From assembly GCF_023101665.1 (NCBI RefSeq), contig NZ_CP082161.1, forward strand, positions 558,001 to 622,000: 64,000 bases of DNA, written 5' to 3'. Positions 51,520-59,717 of the stretch are shown in pieces (within the stretch, counting starts at the first letter, position 1; every line of letters begins with the position of its first letter). A program made the position numbers and the translations under genes. The notes beneath the pieces were generated by a model, which worked only from the letters and a program-made list of their open reading frames with translations, was not told the origin of the DNA and searched no databases. This DNA is from Bradyrhizobium sp. 195. GTDB lineage: Bacteria; Pseudomonadota; Alphaproteobacteria; Rhizobiales; Xanthobacteraceae.

Positions 51520-53079
51520 ATGAGCGCCGGGTCCTCACCTCAGGTTCAGACCGTGCAGGCCGGGCCATCGTCGCCTGTCTGGCACGAGCTGGTCGCGACG
51601 TTCTGCATCGCCGTGGCGGCGATCGGCTTTGCGCCGATCCTGCATCTCGCCAATCCGGCTCTGGGCATTGTCGTCGAGGTGCTCGTCGGCATCGCCATTG
51701 TCGTTAGCGTTCCGACCTATGCGCCGGCTATCGCGATCTTCGTTCTGTTCTTCCAGAACCTGTTCGTCTCGATCCTGTCGCCGCTGGTTCCGCTGCCGTC
51801 AGATCTCGACTTCATCAAGGGCTACAATTTCCTCGTCTGCTCCGTGATGTGGCTGGCAACGTTCGGCCTTTACGTGCTGGGCCGGAGAAGCCAGTCGGCT
51901 GAAGTGAATCAGATCATGCGCTGGGGTGTGATCACACTCGCGGTGGTGTCGCTGTATTTCGCGATCGGCTTCAGCCAGAACGGACAGCCGGCGGCGGTCT
52001 ACCTCCGCAACATCGTGCTGCCGCTGTTCCTGTTTCAGCTGGCGCTGCTGACGGCCGCGACCTATGAGGTCCGCATCACGCCGTTCCTGGTGACGCTCGC
52101 GGTCATCCTCGTCTGTTGCGGCTATATCGAGCTCGCCTTCCGCGATGTCTGGCTGGCCATCACCAACGGCTATACGTTCTGGGGTTTCGACGAGCTCAAG
52201 GCGACCCATTCGGGCGTCTGGGAAGCCGAGATGCGGGCCACCGGCAACGTGCCGGTCACCCTCAAGGATCGTTTCAGCTTCGACTTCCTGAACACGCCCC
52301 TGCTCGAAGGGTTCGGCCTGTCGAAGATGCTGCGCATCCACGGTCCGAACATGCACCCGATCAGCTTCGCCTACGGGATCGGCTTTCTCGGCCTGTTCCT
52401 GTTCTCGGTGGGACGTCCGCTCCTGGCGCTTGCGGCGTTGCCGCTCCTGGTGTTCTGCAGCGTGAAGGGAGCGCTGATCGTCGTGGTCTTCGTGGTCGCG
52501 GCCTGGGTCTCGACCCGGCTGCTCGGCGCGGTGGTGACGCTGTTGCTCGGCTTCCTCGGCCTGATCGCCTTTGCGATTCTGGCGATCCGTGTCGGCCTGC
52601 AGATCGGCGACTATCACGTCATCGGCCTCATGGGCGGCCTGAACGGATTCTTGGAGAGACCGTTCGGCCGCGGCCTCGGCGTCGGCGGCAATTTGTCGGA
52701 CAGCTATTTTTCCATCGACTGGAGTGCCGCGCAGGCGGCCGGGACGATCGATGGCGCGGTCGAAAGCGCGATCGGCGTGCTGCTCTACCAGATGGGCATC
52801 GCCGCCTTCGTGCCGCTTGCCTTCTATCTCGCGATGGCGCTCAAGGCCTGGCGGCTATACGCGTCGTCAGGATATCTGACGCAGGGTCTCGCCGGCTTCG
52901 GCGTCATGGTCGTGCTGCTCAACGGATTGTTTCAGGAAGAGGCCTTGTTCGCGCCGCTGGCGCTCGGACTCATGCTGTCGCTCACGGGCCTCGTCATCGG
53001 CAGCCATGTGAGAGTGCAGGCTGTCGCCCGCGAGGAGGCCGAGTTCGAGCAGCTGACGCGGTACCAGCCCGTGACGTAG
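51520..53079 (+). CDS. O-antigen ligase/polymerase-like membrane protein
   Basis: A 519-residue polytopic protein with about 11-12 hydrophobic segments and one large central loop (roughly residues 210-290) holding WEAEMRATGNVPVTLKDRFS and LRIHGPNMHPISFAYG. This layout, together with GLGVGGNLSDS later, matches the O-antigen ligase (WaaL) / Wzy polymerase superfamily. Next to the Wzz-like and GH5 genes, a polymerase role is most likely. No glycosyltransferases are in the window, so these may lie elsewhere. Confidence 0.83.
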   Translation: MSAGSSPQVQTVQAGPSSPVWHELVATFCIAVAAIGFAPILHLANPALGIVVEVLVGIAIVVSVPTYAPAIAIFVLFFQNLFVSILSPLVPLPSDLDFIKGYNFLVCSVMWLATFGLYVLGRRSQSAEVNQIMRWGVITLAVVSLYFAIGFSQNGQPAAVYLRNIVLPLFLFQLALLTAATYEVRITPFLVTLAVILVCCGYIELAFRDVWLAITNGYTFWGFDELKATHSGVWEAEMRATGNVPVTLKDRFSFDFLNTPLLEGFGLSKMLRIHGPNMHPISFAYGIGFLGLFLFSVGRPLLALAALPLLVFCSVKGALIVVVFVVAAWVSTRLLGAVVTLLLGFLGLIAFAILAIRVGLQIGDYHVIGLMGGLNGFLERPFGRGLGVGGNLSDSYFSIDWSAAQAAGTIDGAVESAIGVLLYQMGIAAFVPLAFYLAMALKAWRLYASSGYLTQGLAGFGVMVVLLNGLFQEEALFAPLALGLMLSLTGLVIGSHVRVQAVAREEAEFEQLTRYQPVT

Positions 53080-53187
53080 GCCGGCGGAACGCCAAAGGTC
53101 CCGATGCGGCTCTCAGTCGCGCGCCCATCCAGGAACTTCCACTTTTTCCCGGCGTTGAACAGCGGCCCGCAGAGGCCGACGCACGCC

Positions 53188-53406
53188 ATGAAGAACCTTT
53201 CCAACACCGAGTTCTCCCCTGAGGTGGTCGAGCTCATGACCACCGCTTTGGAAGCCGCGGTTGCCACGTTGCCGGAGCCCGTGCACTCTTCGCACGTCAA
53301 CGCCCTCGCCGAATCCATTCTGCGCACGGCTGGTGCAGGCGAGCGCAACGTCGCGACTTTGCAGCGGATCGCCCTGATGGAGCTGCAACTGGCGCCGCGC
53401 AAATGA
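53188..53406 (+). CDS. Small hypothetical protein
   Basis: A 72-residue protein starting MKNLSNTEFSPEVVELMTTA L. It is helical, with HVNALAESILRTAGAGERN in the centre. Similar short proteins without function are common in Bradyrhizobium (recalled). The upstream frame to 53104 is not conserved-looking. Confidence 0.65.
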   Translation: MKNLSNTEFSPEVVELMTTALEAAVATLPEPVHSSHVNALAESILRTAGAGERNVATLQRIALMELQLAPRK

Positions 53407-53416
53407 TGAGGCCCGC

Positions 53417-53875
53417 ATGAAGACGATCATTGTTGCCGCCGTTGCGCTGTCTGCCACCTTGTCCGTTGCCCGGGCCGACAGCTGGACCAGCTACCGGATT
53501 CCGGAGTCAGGGACCTCAGTCGACGTTCCCGTCTCGGTTTTCACGGAGACGGCCGGCAAGCCCGACGGCTACGGCCAGCAATTTCGCACGTCCGACGGCA
53601 GGGCCGATCTCACCGTCCAGGCCGTTGCCAACCGGCAGGGTCTTTCGCCGGCTGAATTCCTGGCCAGGAAGAATCCCCCGTCCGGGATCATCTACAAGCG
53701 CATCGCACCCGATTTCTTCGTGGTTTCCAGCATCAAGCGCGGCACAATCTGGTACGACCGCTGCAATTTCTCGCGGGGCTACGTGCACTGCGTGCTGGTC
53801 AATTATCCCGCGGCCGAGAAGCGGCAATGGGATCGGCTTGTCACGCGGATCAGCCACAGCCTGAGGGGCGGCTGA
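53417..53875 (+). CDS. Hypothetical exported protein
   Basis: A 152-residue protein. Signal peptide VAAVALSATLSVARA then D; mature part SWTSYRIPESGTSVDVPVSV ... YGQQFRTSDGRADLTVQA ... KRGTIWYDRCNFSRGYVHCV. Two Cys in the last part may bond. The pattern resembles small periplasmic proteins common in Bradyrhizobium; no function is known. Ten bases after the preceding small gene. Confidence 0.78.
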   Translation: MKTIIVAAVALSATLSVARADSWTSYRIPESGTSVDVPVSVFTETAGKPDGYGQQFRTSDGRADLTVQAVANRQGLSPAEFLARKNPPSGIIYKRIAPDFFVVSSIKRGTIWYDRCNFSRGYVHCVLVNYPAAEKRQWDRLVTRISHSLRGG

Positions 53876-53888
53876 ACCAGACCACGGA

Positions 53889-53916
53889 GAAAAGCTGCCC
53901 GGCTAAGCCGGGCAGC
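53889..53916 (-). terminator. Intrinsic terminator downstream of the 53929 gene
   Basis: On the minus strand GCTGCCCGG-CTTAG-CCGGGCAGC followed by TTTTC. It lies 12 bases past the stop of the Gly/Ser/Thr-rich protein gene and between that gene and its convergent neighbour. Confidence 0.8.
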
Positions 53917-53928
53917 AGGTCGTGAGGA

Positions 53929-54357
53929 TTAGCGCGCCGTCGTTGACGTGGTCGACATGGACGGCTTCGAACCCGGCACATGCGACATCGTCTTGGTGGT
54001 CGAACCGACCTCTTCACCGGCCTTGACCTTGGTGCGCGTGTGCGAGCGGCTGAACGTGCCGCCCTCATGGGCCTGCGCACGGGCGTTGGAATTCATCACC
54101 GGGCCGTTGCCCTTGTTCATGCTGACGCCGGTCCGGGCCTTGCCGTCGGCGGCTGCGGCGCTTCCGCCGGCCGCGATCGACGAGCCGGTGCTGCCCGTCG
54201 GTGACGTGGACGTGCCGCCCGTCCCGACCGTGGAAGCGGAGGTGCCGCCGGCTGCGGCCGAGCCGCCGCTGCCTCCTGTCATGCTCTTCTGTGCGACAAC
54301 TGGCGAGGCGGCAGCAAGCAGAAGCGCGACCGCCGAGGTCGTGAGTAGAGTTCTCAT
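53929..54357 (-). CDS. Secreted Gly/Ser/Thr/Ala-rich protein
   Basis: A 142-residue protein. Signal peptide LLTTSAVALLLAAASPVVAQ, then low-complexity repeats GGSGGSAAAGGTSASTVGTG GTSTSP and a basic tail ending TSTTAR. The STVGTGG motif recurs in the larger protein at 54793. No enzyme motif. Probably an exported, disordered matrix, cell-surface or stress protein. A terminator follows. One of three adjacent minus-strand genes of this type. Confidence 0.8.
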   Translation of the reverse strand: MRTLLTTSAVALLLAAASPVVAQKSMTGGSGGSAAAGGTSASTVGTGGTSTSPTGSTGSSIAAGGSAAAADGKARTGVSMNKGNGPVMNSNARAQAHEGGTFSRSHTRTKVKAGEEVGSTTKTMSHVPGSKPSMSTTSTTAR

Positions 54358-54378
54358 GTCTCAATCCTCTCTGTGAAT

Positions 54379-54732
54379 TCAGGGCGACGACGTCGAGATC
54401 GTGCAGCCGTTGACGGTGATGGTGCTGGCGCTGGTGGAGCCAGGCCCGCCCGCCGTCGACGACGAGCTCGAGACGTTGCCGCCGCCCGCCTGCACATGCA
54501 CCGATGATCCGCCTGCCGAGCTCGAGCTCGAAAGCGAACCGCTCGACGACGTCGATCCGGTCGTGCCGGACCCCGATGCGCCGGCCGCGGTAATGCTGCC
54601 GTCGGCATGTTTTTCGACCGTGACCTTGCAGGTCTGGCCCGATGCATTCTTGCCGGTCTTTTCCATGGTTGCTGCCTGAGCCGCGCCACCCATCAGGGCC
54701 AACGCTGCGATCGCAATGATTGATCTGTTCAT
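54379..54732 (-). CDS. Secreted Ser/Gly-rich protein
   Basis: A 117-residue protein. Signal IIAIAALALMGGAAQA then ATMEK; a short ordered part with Cys in GQTCKVTVEKHADGSITAAG; then Ser/Gly/Thr-rich sequence ending STITVNGCTISTSSP. GGAGGAG sits seven bases before ATG 54732. It lies 21 bases upstream of the next gene of the trio. Function unknown. Confidence 0.8.
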   Translation of the reverse strand: MNRSIIAIAALALMGGAAQAATMEKTGKNASGQTCKVTVEKHADGSITAAGASGSGTTGSTSSSGSLSSSSSAGGSSVHVQAGGGNVSSSSSTAGGPGSTSASTITVNGCTISTSSP

Positions 54733-54749
54733 GCGAGTTCTCCTCCGAC

Positions 54750-54780
54750 AAAGACGAAGGAGCGGCATCGCTGCCGCTCC
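54750..54780 (-). terminator. Hairpin terminator downstream of the 54793 gene
   Basis: Minus strand: GGAGCGGCA-GCGA-TGCCGCTCC followed by TTCGTCTTT. It separates the repeat-protein gene at 54793 from the next small gene, whose ribosome site follows immediately. Confidence 0.65.
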
Positions 54781-54792
54781 TCGTTCAAGGCA

Positions 54793-55311
54793 TCAATTCT
54801 TGTCCTTGTGGTGGCCCTTGCCTTTTTCCATGCCTCTGTCGCTGGCATGACCCGCAGACGAGCCGGCCGCGCCGACGGTCGAGCCGCTCTTGCCGTCACC
54901 GGCTGACGAGCCGCCCGTGCCGAGCGTCGATGCAGAGTTGGAGCCCGAACCTGCCGCAGAGCCGCCGGTGCCGACGCTGGACGAGCTCTTGCCGCCGCCC
55001 GCGGATGAGCCACCAGTGCCGAGCGTCGAAGCCGAGCCGCTACCCGAGCCGCTGCCGGCCGCCGAACCGCCCGTGCCCACGCTCGAGCTGCTGGTGCCGC
55101 CGCCTGCCGACGAGCCGCCGGTGCCGAGCGTCGAGGCAGAGCCCGAGCCGCTGCCGCCAGCCGAGGAGCCGCCGGTACCGACCGTCGAGTTGCTCGTGCC
55201 GCCGCCGGCCGAAGAACCGCCGGTGCCGACCGTCGAGCTCGATTGCGCAACGGCGAGCGCCGTGCCGGCCAGCAGCGCGGCCGCAGCCGCAGAAAGCTTC
55301 AGGATCCTCAT
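54793..55311 (-). CDS. Secreted Gly/Ser tandem-repeat protein
   Basis: A 172-residue protein. Signal LKLSAAAAALLAGTALAVAQ, then about eight imperfect units alternating STVGTGGSSAGGG and SxxGTGGSAAGSGSGS, and a charged tail GMEKGKGHHKDKN. At least three units share almost the same DNA, so copy number may vary. The repeats should be disordered or adhesive. ATG 55311 has GGAGG seven bases upstream; the frame further upstream (to 55473) is not plausible. It is transcribed toward the other two Gly/Ser proteins and lies near the polysaccharide cluster. Confidence 0.82.
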   Translation of the reverse strand: MRILKLSAAAAALLAGTALAVAQSSSTVGTGGSSAGGGTSNSTVGTGGSSAGGSGSGSASTLGTGGSSAGGGTSSSSVGTGGSAAGSGSGSGSASTLGTGGSSAGGGKSSSSVGTGGSAAGSGSNSASTLGTGGSSAGDGKSGSTVGAAGSSAGHASDRGMEKGKGHHKDKN

Positions 55312-55536
55312 GTCCGTTCCTCCATTGGTTTTCAAAACAAAGCGCCCGATCAGGCACGGGATAAATTGGCAACCGCCCGAACGTTCCTTAGGTCGGACAC
55401 GTTGACGCGTTCTCTTCACGCCTGACGCGAAGTTCCGCGCGCGCAACGCGCAACGCACATCGCATCCATTCATCCGTTATTCATCTGCACGAAGCTTGTC
55501 GCCTCTTGCGTCGCAATCACGCGATGCCGGCAGCTC

Positions 55537-55941
55537 TCAGAATGCCCCGACCATCACCGGGCGCTCGAAGAGTCGACGCGAGGACGCCGAGCGCGCTGTG
55601 CGATTTGAGCGGAGACCGGCTGCGCGCGTCGCGCCGTGTCGAACTGCAGGCGCAGTTTTCGTCTCCGCCTTCGGTGTTTCGGCCATTGCCAACGCGTCGC
55701 TCAAGGCATGGCTTGGCGCCTCGGCGGCAATCAGCGGCGAGGCTGCCGCAGCGGCAATGCCGGTCGATGTGTCCAGGATGATCTTTTCAGGGAGAGCGTG
55801 GGCGGAACGGATTCGAATGATCGTTCGATCGACATCCGGGGCCGCAGACGCCGTCGCAAGCGGCGGCAGATTGCGGTCGAGTACGAAGAGTAGCGCCATG
55901 ACGAATGCGCCTGCAAAAAGAAAATATCGAATGATGGGCAT
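55537..55941 (-). CDS. Hypothetical single-pass membrane protein
   Basis: A 134-residue protein with one N-terminal hydrophobic segment (YFLFAGAFVMALLFVLDRN) and a polar, Ala/Pro-rich remainder. A similar design is seen in the gene at 59718: an N-terminal anchor and an extended periplasmic tail. No family is recognised. Confidence 0.6.
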   Translation of the reverse strand: MPIIRYFLFAGAFVMALLFVLDRNLPPLATASAAPDVDRTIIRIRSAHALPEKIILDTSTGIAAAAASPLIAAEAPSHALSDALAMAETPKAETKTAPAVRHGATRAAGLRSNRTARSASSRRLFERPVMVGAF

Positions 55942-56016
55942 CAGGCGCTACCGATAGACGAGCCAAGGGCCATTGCAGGGGCGGGCCGCCAGGCGACAGC
56001 CCGCCATGCGTTGCGA

Positions 56017-56361
56017 TCAGTCCACCTCTTGGACGACCATGCGGGTCTCGGGATCGACCAGCATGACGCGGCTGCCCGAATAGACGTAGCGATACTTGGT
56101 AAGCGAAGGGCCCCAATCGCTCGGCACCGTCGCGAGCTCGACGTCGCGCGGAACCGGCGAGCCGATCACGATCTTTTCGCGCGTTTCGACCGGACGAACC
56201 TTATGCTCGGTGACGTAAGACCGAATCCGGGTGCGATACTCCGGCTCGATCTGCACGGCAGCGCCATGGCCCGCACCGGTGGTGGTGACGACGGTGGACT
56301 GCGCCATCGCGCTCGTTGACACGAGCAGGGCGGCGGCTGAAATCAGCATGAACTTCTTCAT
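56017..56361 (-). CDS. DUF1236 domain-containing protein
   Basis: A 114-residue exported protein. Signal KFMLISAAALLVSTSAMAQS; the mature part is a DUF1236 domain, with YRTRIRSYVTEHKVRPVETR then EKIVIGSPVPRDVELATVPS as the conserved core and YRYVYSGSRVMLVDPETRMV at the end. DUF1236 proteins are common in rhizobia, often several per genome, function unknown. ATG 56361 is used; the frame is open far upstream but the signal begins here. Confidence 0.9.
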   Translation of the reverse strand: MKKFMLISAAALLVSTSAMAQSTVVTTTGAGHGAAVQIEPEYRTRIRSYVTEHKVRPVETREKIVIGSPVPRDVELATVPSDWGPSLTKYRYVYSGSRVMLVDPETRMVVQEVD

Positions 56362-56493
56362 CGCGTTCTCCTTCGCCGCTGCATGCGGCGCAGCGATGAA
56401 CTCGCGATCAGGCTGACCGTTCCGCAACCGCCGGAACGTTTGCCGATATTTCCCGTTCTTGTCCGGGGCGCAATGCAACTGGAGGAGAGGAAA

Positions 56494-56574
56494 ATGCCTG
56501 TCTTGATTCTCTGGGCCGTGCCCGCAATCGTCGTCCTCGGCGGCGGCATCTATCTCATCGGCCACATGCACTGA
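56494..56574 (+). CDS. 26-residue membrane peptide
   Basis: MPVLILWAVPAIVVLGGGIY then LIGHMH, a single hydrophobic segment. A strong ribosome site GGAGGAGAGG ends three bases before the ATG, which is the main evidence that it is translated. A short hairpin CCCCAG/CTGGGG follows at 56585-56602 and could end the message. It reads divergently from the DUF1236 gene. Confidence 0.55.
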   Translation: MPVLILWAVPAIVVLGGGIYLIGHMH

Positions 56575-56756
56575 ATGCAACGGGCCCCAGTTTCCGTCTG
56601 GGGTCCGCAATCGGCCTGGCCTGGAAGTTCGTGCGGTTAAACCAACGAACGCGCGGCGGCGTTCACGATTTCCGGTCGGTTGCGGCAGCTCGCTTTCGAT
56701 GCGGTCGCAAGCTCAATGTAATCTCCTTCACACGCAAACGTGCCCATTGACGCTAG

Positions 56757-56960
56757 ATGAACCAAGGCCTCGCCACCGCGCGGCCCAGTTCGGAGCTGGC
56801 GATGATGGCTGCACTGGCAAGGGCAATATCCCGCGCGACACGAACCAATTTCGACGTCGAGACTCTGAAGGTGCTGCTGATCTTCGCGGGCGCGGGCCTG
56901 CTGCTTTCCCTCGTAGCCACGATGATCTACCGGCAGGCCGCCAACGCCGCCTTGCTGTGA
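56757..56960 (+). CDS. Small membrane protein
   Basis: A 67-residue protein with one hydrophobic segment near the C-terminus (VLLIFAGAGLLLSLVATMIY). The part MAALARAISRATRTNFDVET LK recalls short conserved hypothetical proteins of Bradyrhizobium. An internal ATG (codon 17) is an alternative start. Confidence 0.6.
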   Translation: MNQGLATARPSSELAMMAALARAISRATRTNFDVETLKVLLIFAGAGLLLSLVATMIYRQAANAALL

Positions 56961-57055
56961 GATCGCGCTGAACCCGTCATCATCGAACCGTCACCGCTTT
57001 GTCATTCGCGCTCTATTGATCGCTGCTTCCTTCGCCGCGCATTGTGGAGGCTGAT

Positions 57056-58390
57056 ATGCATCTGACTGAGATGAACTCGTCCGACCGCCGGTCGATCCTG
57101 AAAGCTCTCGCGGCCGCCGCCGTCACGTCGCTGGCGGCACCGGCCATGGCAGCCGAGGGTCTGGCGGCCGAAGGTCTTCCGCCACAGCCGACCGGAGCGG
57201 CCGCCGCGATCGCCACCGACAAGGCCTATTGGGCGGAGGTCAAGCGGCTCTATGCCGTGACGTCAGACGTCGTCAATTTCGAGAACGGCTATTGGGGCAT
57301 CATGACTGAACCCGTGCGGCGCGAGTTCATTCGCCAGTCCGACATGATCAATTATCAGAACACCTACTACGCGCGGCAGCGCGCGGGTGCGGATTTCGAG
57401 GCCGTGCGCGTCAAGGTGGCGGAGGCGGTCGGCGCGGGGGTCGAGGAGATCGCGCTCACCCGCGGCGCCACCGAAGCGTTGCAGCACCTCATCGGCGGCT
57501 ACAACAGGCTGAAGCCCGGCGACGGCGTGCTCTATGCCGACCTCGACTATGATTCGATGCAGTATGCGATGAATGCGCTCAGGGCGCGCCGCGGCGTCGA
57601 CGTGGTCAAGTTCGACGTGCCGGAGCCCGCCACGCGCCAGGCGGTGCTCGACGCCTATGCCCGCGCCATCGAGGCGAACCCGAAGACGAGACTTCTGCTG
57701 CTGACCCATGTCAGCCACCGCACCGGCTTGGTGATGCCGGTCGCCGAGATCGCCCGCATGGCGAAGGCCAAGGGCATCGACACCATCGTCGACGCCGCGC
57801 ATTCCTGGGGGCAGATCGACTTCAAGGTGAGTGAGCTCGAGGCTGATTTCGTCGGCTTCAATCTGCACAAATGGATCGGCGCCCCGCTCGGCGTCGGCTT
57901 CCTCTACATCAGGAAGGACCGCCTCGCGGCCATCGATCGTGACATGGGCGACGAGGATTTTGCCGAGAGCGACATCCGCTCGCGGGTGCATACCGGCACG
58001 GTCAATTTCGCGACGGTGCTGACGGTGCCGACGGCCGTGGCGCTGCATCAGCAGATCGGCGCCGCGGCAAAGCAGGCCCGCCTGCGCCATTTGCGCGACT
58101 ATTGGGTGAGCCGCGTCCGCGGATTCAAGGACATCGAGATTTTGACGCCGGACGAAGCCGGCTCCTACGGCGCGATCACGTCGTTCCGCCTCGCCGGCAA
58201 GACCAGCAAGGTCGACAACGAGGCCATCGTGGTGAAGCTGAGGGACAGCCACAAGGTCATGACGGTGCGCCGGACCGGCGTCGCCAAGGGCCAGTGCATC
58301 CGCGTGACGCCGGCGCTGTTCACCGACGAGGCCGATCTCGACCGCCTCGTCGAGGCGCTGGCGATCGTCACCGGTACGAAGACGGGGTGA
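57056..58390 (+). CDS. Tat-exported class V aminotransferase-fold PLP enzyme
   Basis: A 444-residue protein related to isopenicillin-N-epimerase-like and cysteine-desulfurase-like PLP enzymes. The N-terminus has a twin-arginine signal: SSDRRSILKALAAAAVTSLA ending in AMA. The PLP-binding Lys is Lys272 in GFNLHKWIGAPLGVG, preceded by IVDAAHSWGQIDF with the cofactor Asp. Early NFENGYWGIMTEPV and LTRGATEALQHLIGGY are family marks. Such an enzyme in the periplasm is unusual, as PLP is loaded in the cytosol, which fits Tat export of folded protein. Substrate unknown. ATG 57056 has GGAGG five bases upstream. Confidence 0.88.
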   Translation: MHLTEMNSSDRRSILKALAAAAVTSLAAPAMAAEGLAAEGLPPQPTGAAAAIATDKAYWAEVKRLYAVTSDVVNFENGYWGIMTEPVRREFIRQSDMINYQNTYYARQRAGADFEAVRVKVAEAVGAGVEEIALTRGATEALQHLIGGYNRLKPGDGVLYADLDYDSMQYAMNALRARRGVDVVKFDVPEPATRQAVLDAYARAIEANPKTRLLLLTHVSHRTGLVMPVAEIARMAKAKGIDTIVDAAHSWGQIDFKVSELEADFVGFNLHKWIGAPLGVGFLYIRKDRLAAIDRDMGDEDFAESDIRSRVHTGTVNFATVLTVPTAVALHQQIGAAAKQARLRHLRDYWVSRVRGFKDIEILTPDEAGSYGAITSFRLAGKTSKVDNEAIVVKLRDSHKVMTVRRTGVAKGQCIRVTPALFTDEADLDRLVEALAIVTGTKTG

Positions 58391-58414
58391 AGCTGCGCGC
58401 TCACCGGCGCCGCT

Positions 58415-58503
58415 TAGCCTCATCCTTGAGGAGACCGCCACCGGCTCCGCGCAAAGCGCGGCCCGATGACAGGCTCCGCGGTCGTCTCGAACAAGGACGA
58501 GGC
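58415..58503. repeat. Diverged family-H repeat
   Basis: CTCATCCTTGAGGAGACCGC C ... GGTCGTCTCGAACAAGGACG AG, an imperfect inverted pair with internal CGCGCAAAGCGCG hairpin. It resembles the element at 31442 and is the only clear hairpin repeat of the left-side type found right of the tRNA gene. Confidence 0.55.
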
Positions 58504-58567
58504 GCGCGCTCAGGCTGCTCAAGATATCATGTGCGACGTCGTGGCCGAAGGCGTCTCGCCAACCGCC

Positions 58568-59590
58568 TCAACGCCACCCAAGCGAAGGCGCAACATGCGT
58601 CAAAATCGCCTCGATCGCATGCGCGCAATAGGCGACGCCGAGCTGGTTCGGGATCGTCAACAGCAACGTATCGGCCTCGGCGATGGCCTCGTCCTGGCGA
58701 AGCTGCTCGATCAGCACATCCGGCTCGGCCGCATAACTCCGGCCGAAGATCGCCCGGGTCTGCGGATCGATGAAGCCGATCTGGTCTTCGCCGCCGCGCT
58801 CTCCGCCGAAATAGGCGCGGTCGCGATCGTTCATCAGTGCGAAGATGCTGCGGCTGACGGACACCCGGGGCTCACGGGTGTGGCCGGCCTCTTTCCACGC
58901 CGCGCGGTAGCTACGGATCTGCGCGGCCTGCTGCACGTGAAAAGCCTCGCCCGTCTCGTCGTTCTTCAGCGTCGAGCTCTGCAGATTCATGCCGAGCCTG
59001 GCCGCCCACACCGCGGTGGCGTTCGAGCCGGCGCCCCACCAGATCCGCTCGCGCAGGCCCTGCGCATGCGGCTCGATGCGCAGCAGTCCCGGCGGGTTCG
59101 GAAACATCGGCTGCGGATTGGGTTCGGCAAAACCTTCGCCGCGGAGCAGGTCGAGGAAGACCTCCGCATGCCGCCGGCCCATGTCGGCGTCGCTCTGGCC
59201 GTCAGCCGGACGATAGCCGAAATAGCGCCAGCCATCGATCACCTGCTCGGGCGAGCCGCGGCTGATGCCGAGCTGAAGCCGGCCGCCGGCGATGAGGTCG
59301 GCGCTGCCGGCGTCCTCCACCATGTAGAGCGGGTTCTCGTAGCGCATGTCGATCACGGCGGTGCCGATCTCGATCGTGCTTGTCCTGGCGCCGACGGCGG
59401 CGAGCAACGGAAAGGGCGAAGCCAGCTGGCGCGCGAAATGATGCACGCGGAAATAGGCGCCGTCGGCGCCTAGCTGTTCCGCCGCGACCGCAAGCTCGAT
59501 CGATTGCAGCAGCGTATCGCGAGCAGAGCGGGTCTGCGATTGCGGCGAGGGCGTCCAGTGTCCGAAGGAGAGGAATCCGATCTTTTTCAT
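58568..59590 (-). CDS. LLM-class flavin-dependent oxidoreductase
   Basis: A 340-residue luciferase-like monooxygenase. It opens MKKIGFLSFGHWTPSPQSQT and has LAVAAEQLGADGAYFRVHHF with FARQLASPFPLLAAVGARTS typical of the TIM-barrel family, and a glycine-rich LQLGISRGSP. These enzymes use reduced FMN or F420; the substrate is unknown. The downstream gene lies beyond 58567 with no overlap. No flavin reductase is adjacent. Confidence 0.88.
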   Translation of the reverse strand: MKKIGFLSFGHWTPSPQSQTRSARDTLLQSIELAVAAEQLGADGAYFRVHHFARQLASPFPLLAAVGARTSTIEIGTAVIDMRYENPLYMVEDAGSADLIAGGRLQLGISRGSPEQVIDGWRYFGYRPADGQSDADMGRRHAEVFLDLLRGEGFAEPNPQPMFPNPPGLLRIEPHAQGLRERIWWGAGSNATAVWAARLGMNLQSSTLKNDETGEAFHVQQAAQIRSYRAAWKEAGHTREPRVSVSRSIFALMNDRDRAYFGGERGGEDQIGFIDPQTRAIFGRSYAAEPDVLIEQLRQDEAIAEADTLLLTIPNQLGVAYCAHAIEAILTHVAPSLGWR

Positions 59591-59717
59591 GAGGGCAAGA
59601 TATGGATGATCGGAACAGTTTGCGAGACGTCGACCGGAGGAAAGATGGCGGCAAGGCGTGTGCCCGTAAGCGCCTCTTGGAGGAAGCAGGCAAGGGTGTG
59701 GACTGCCCGTGGAGTCT

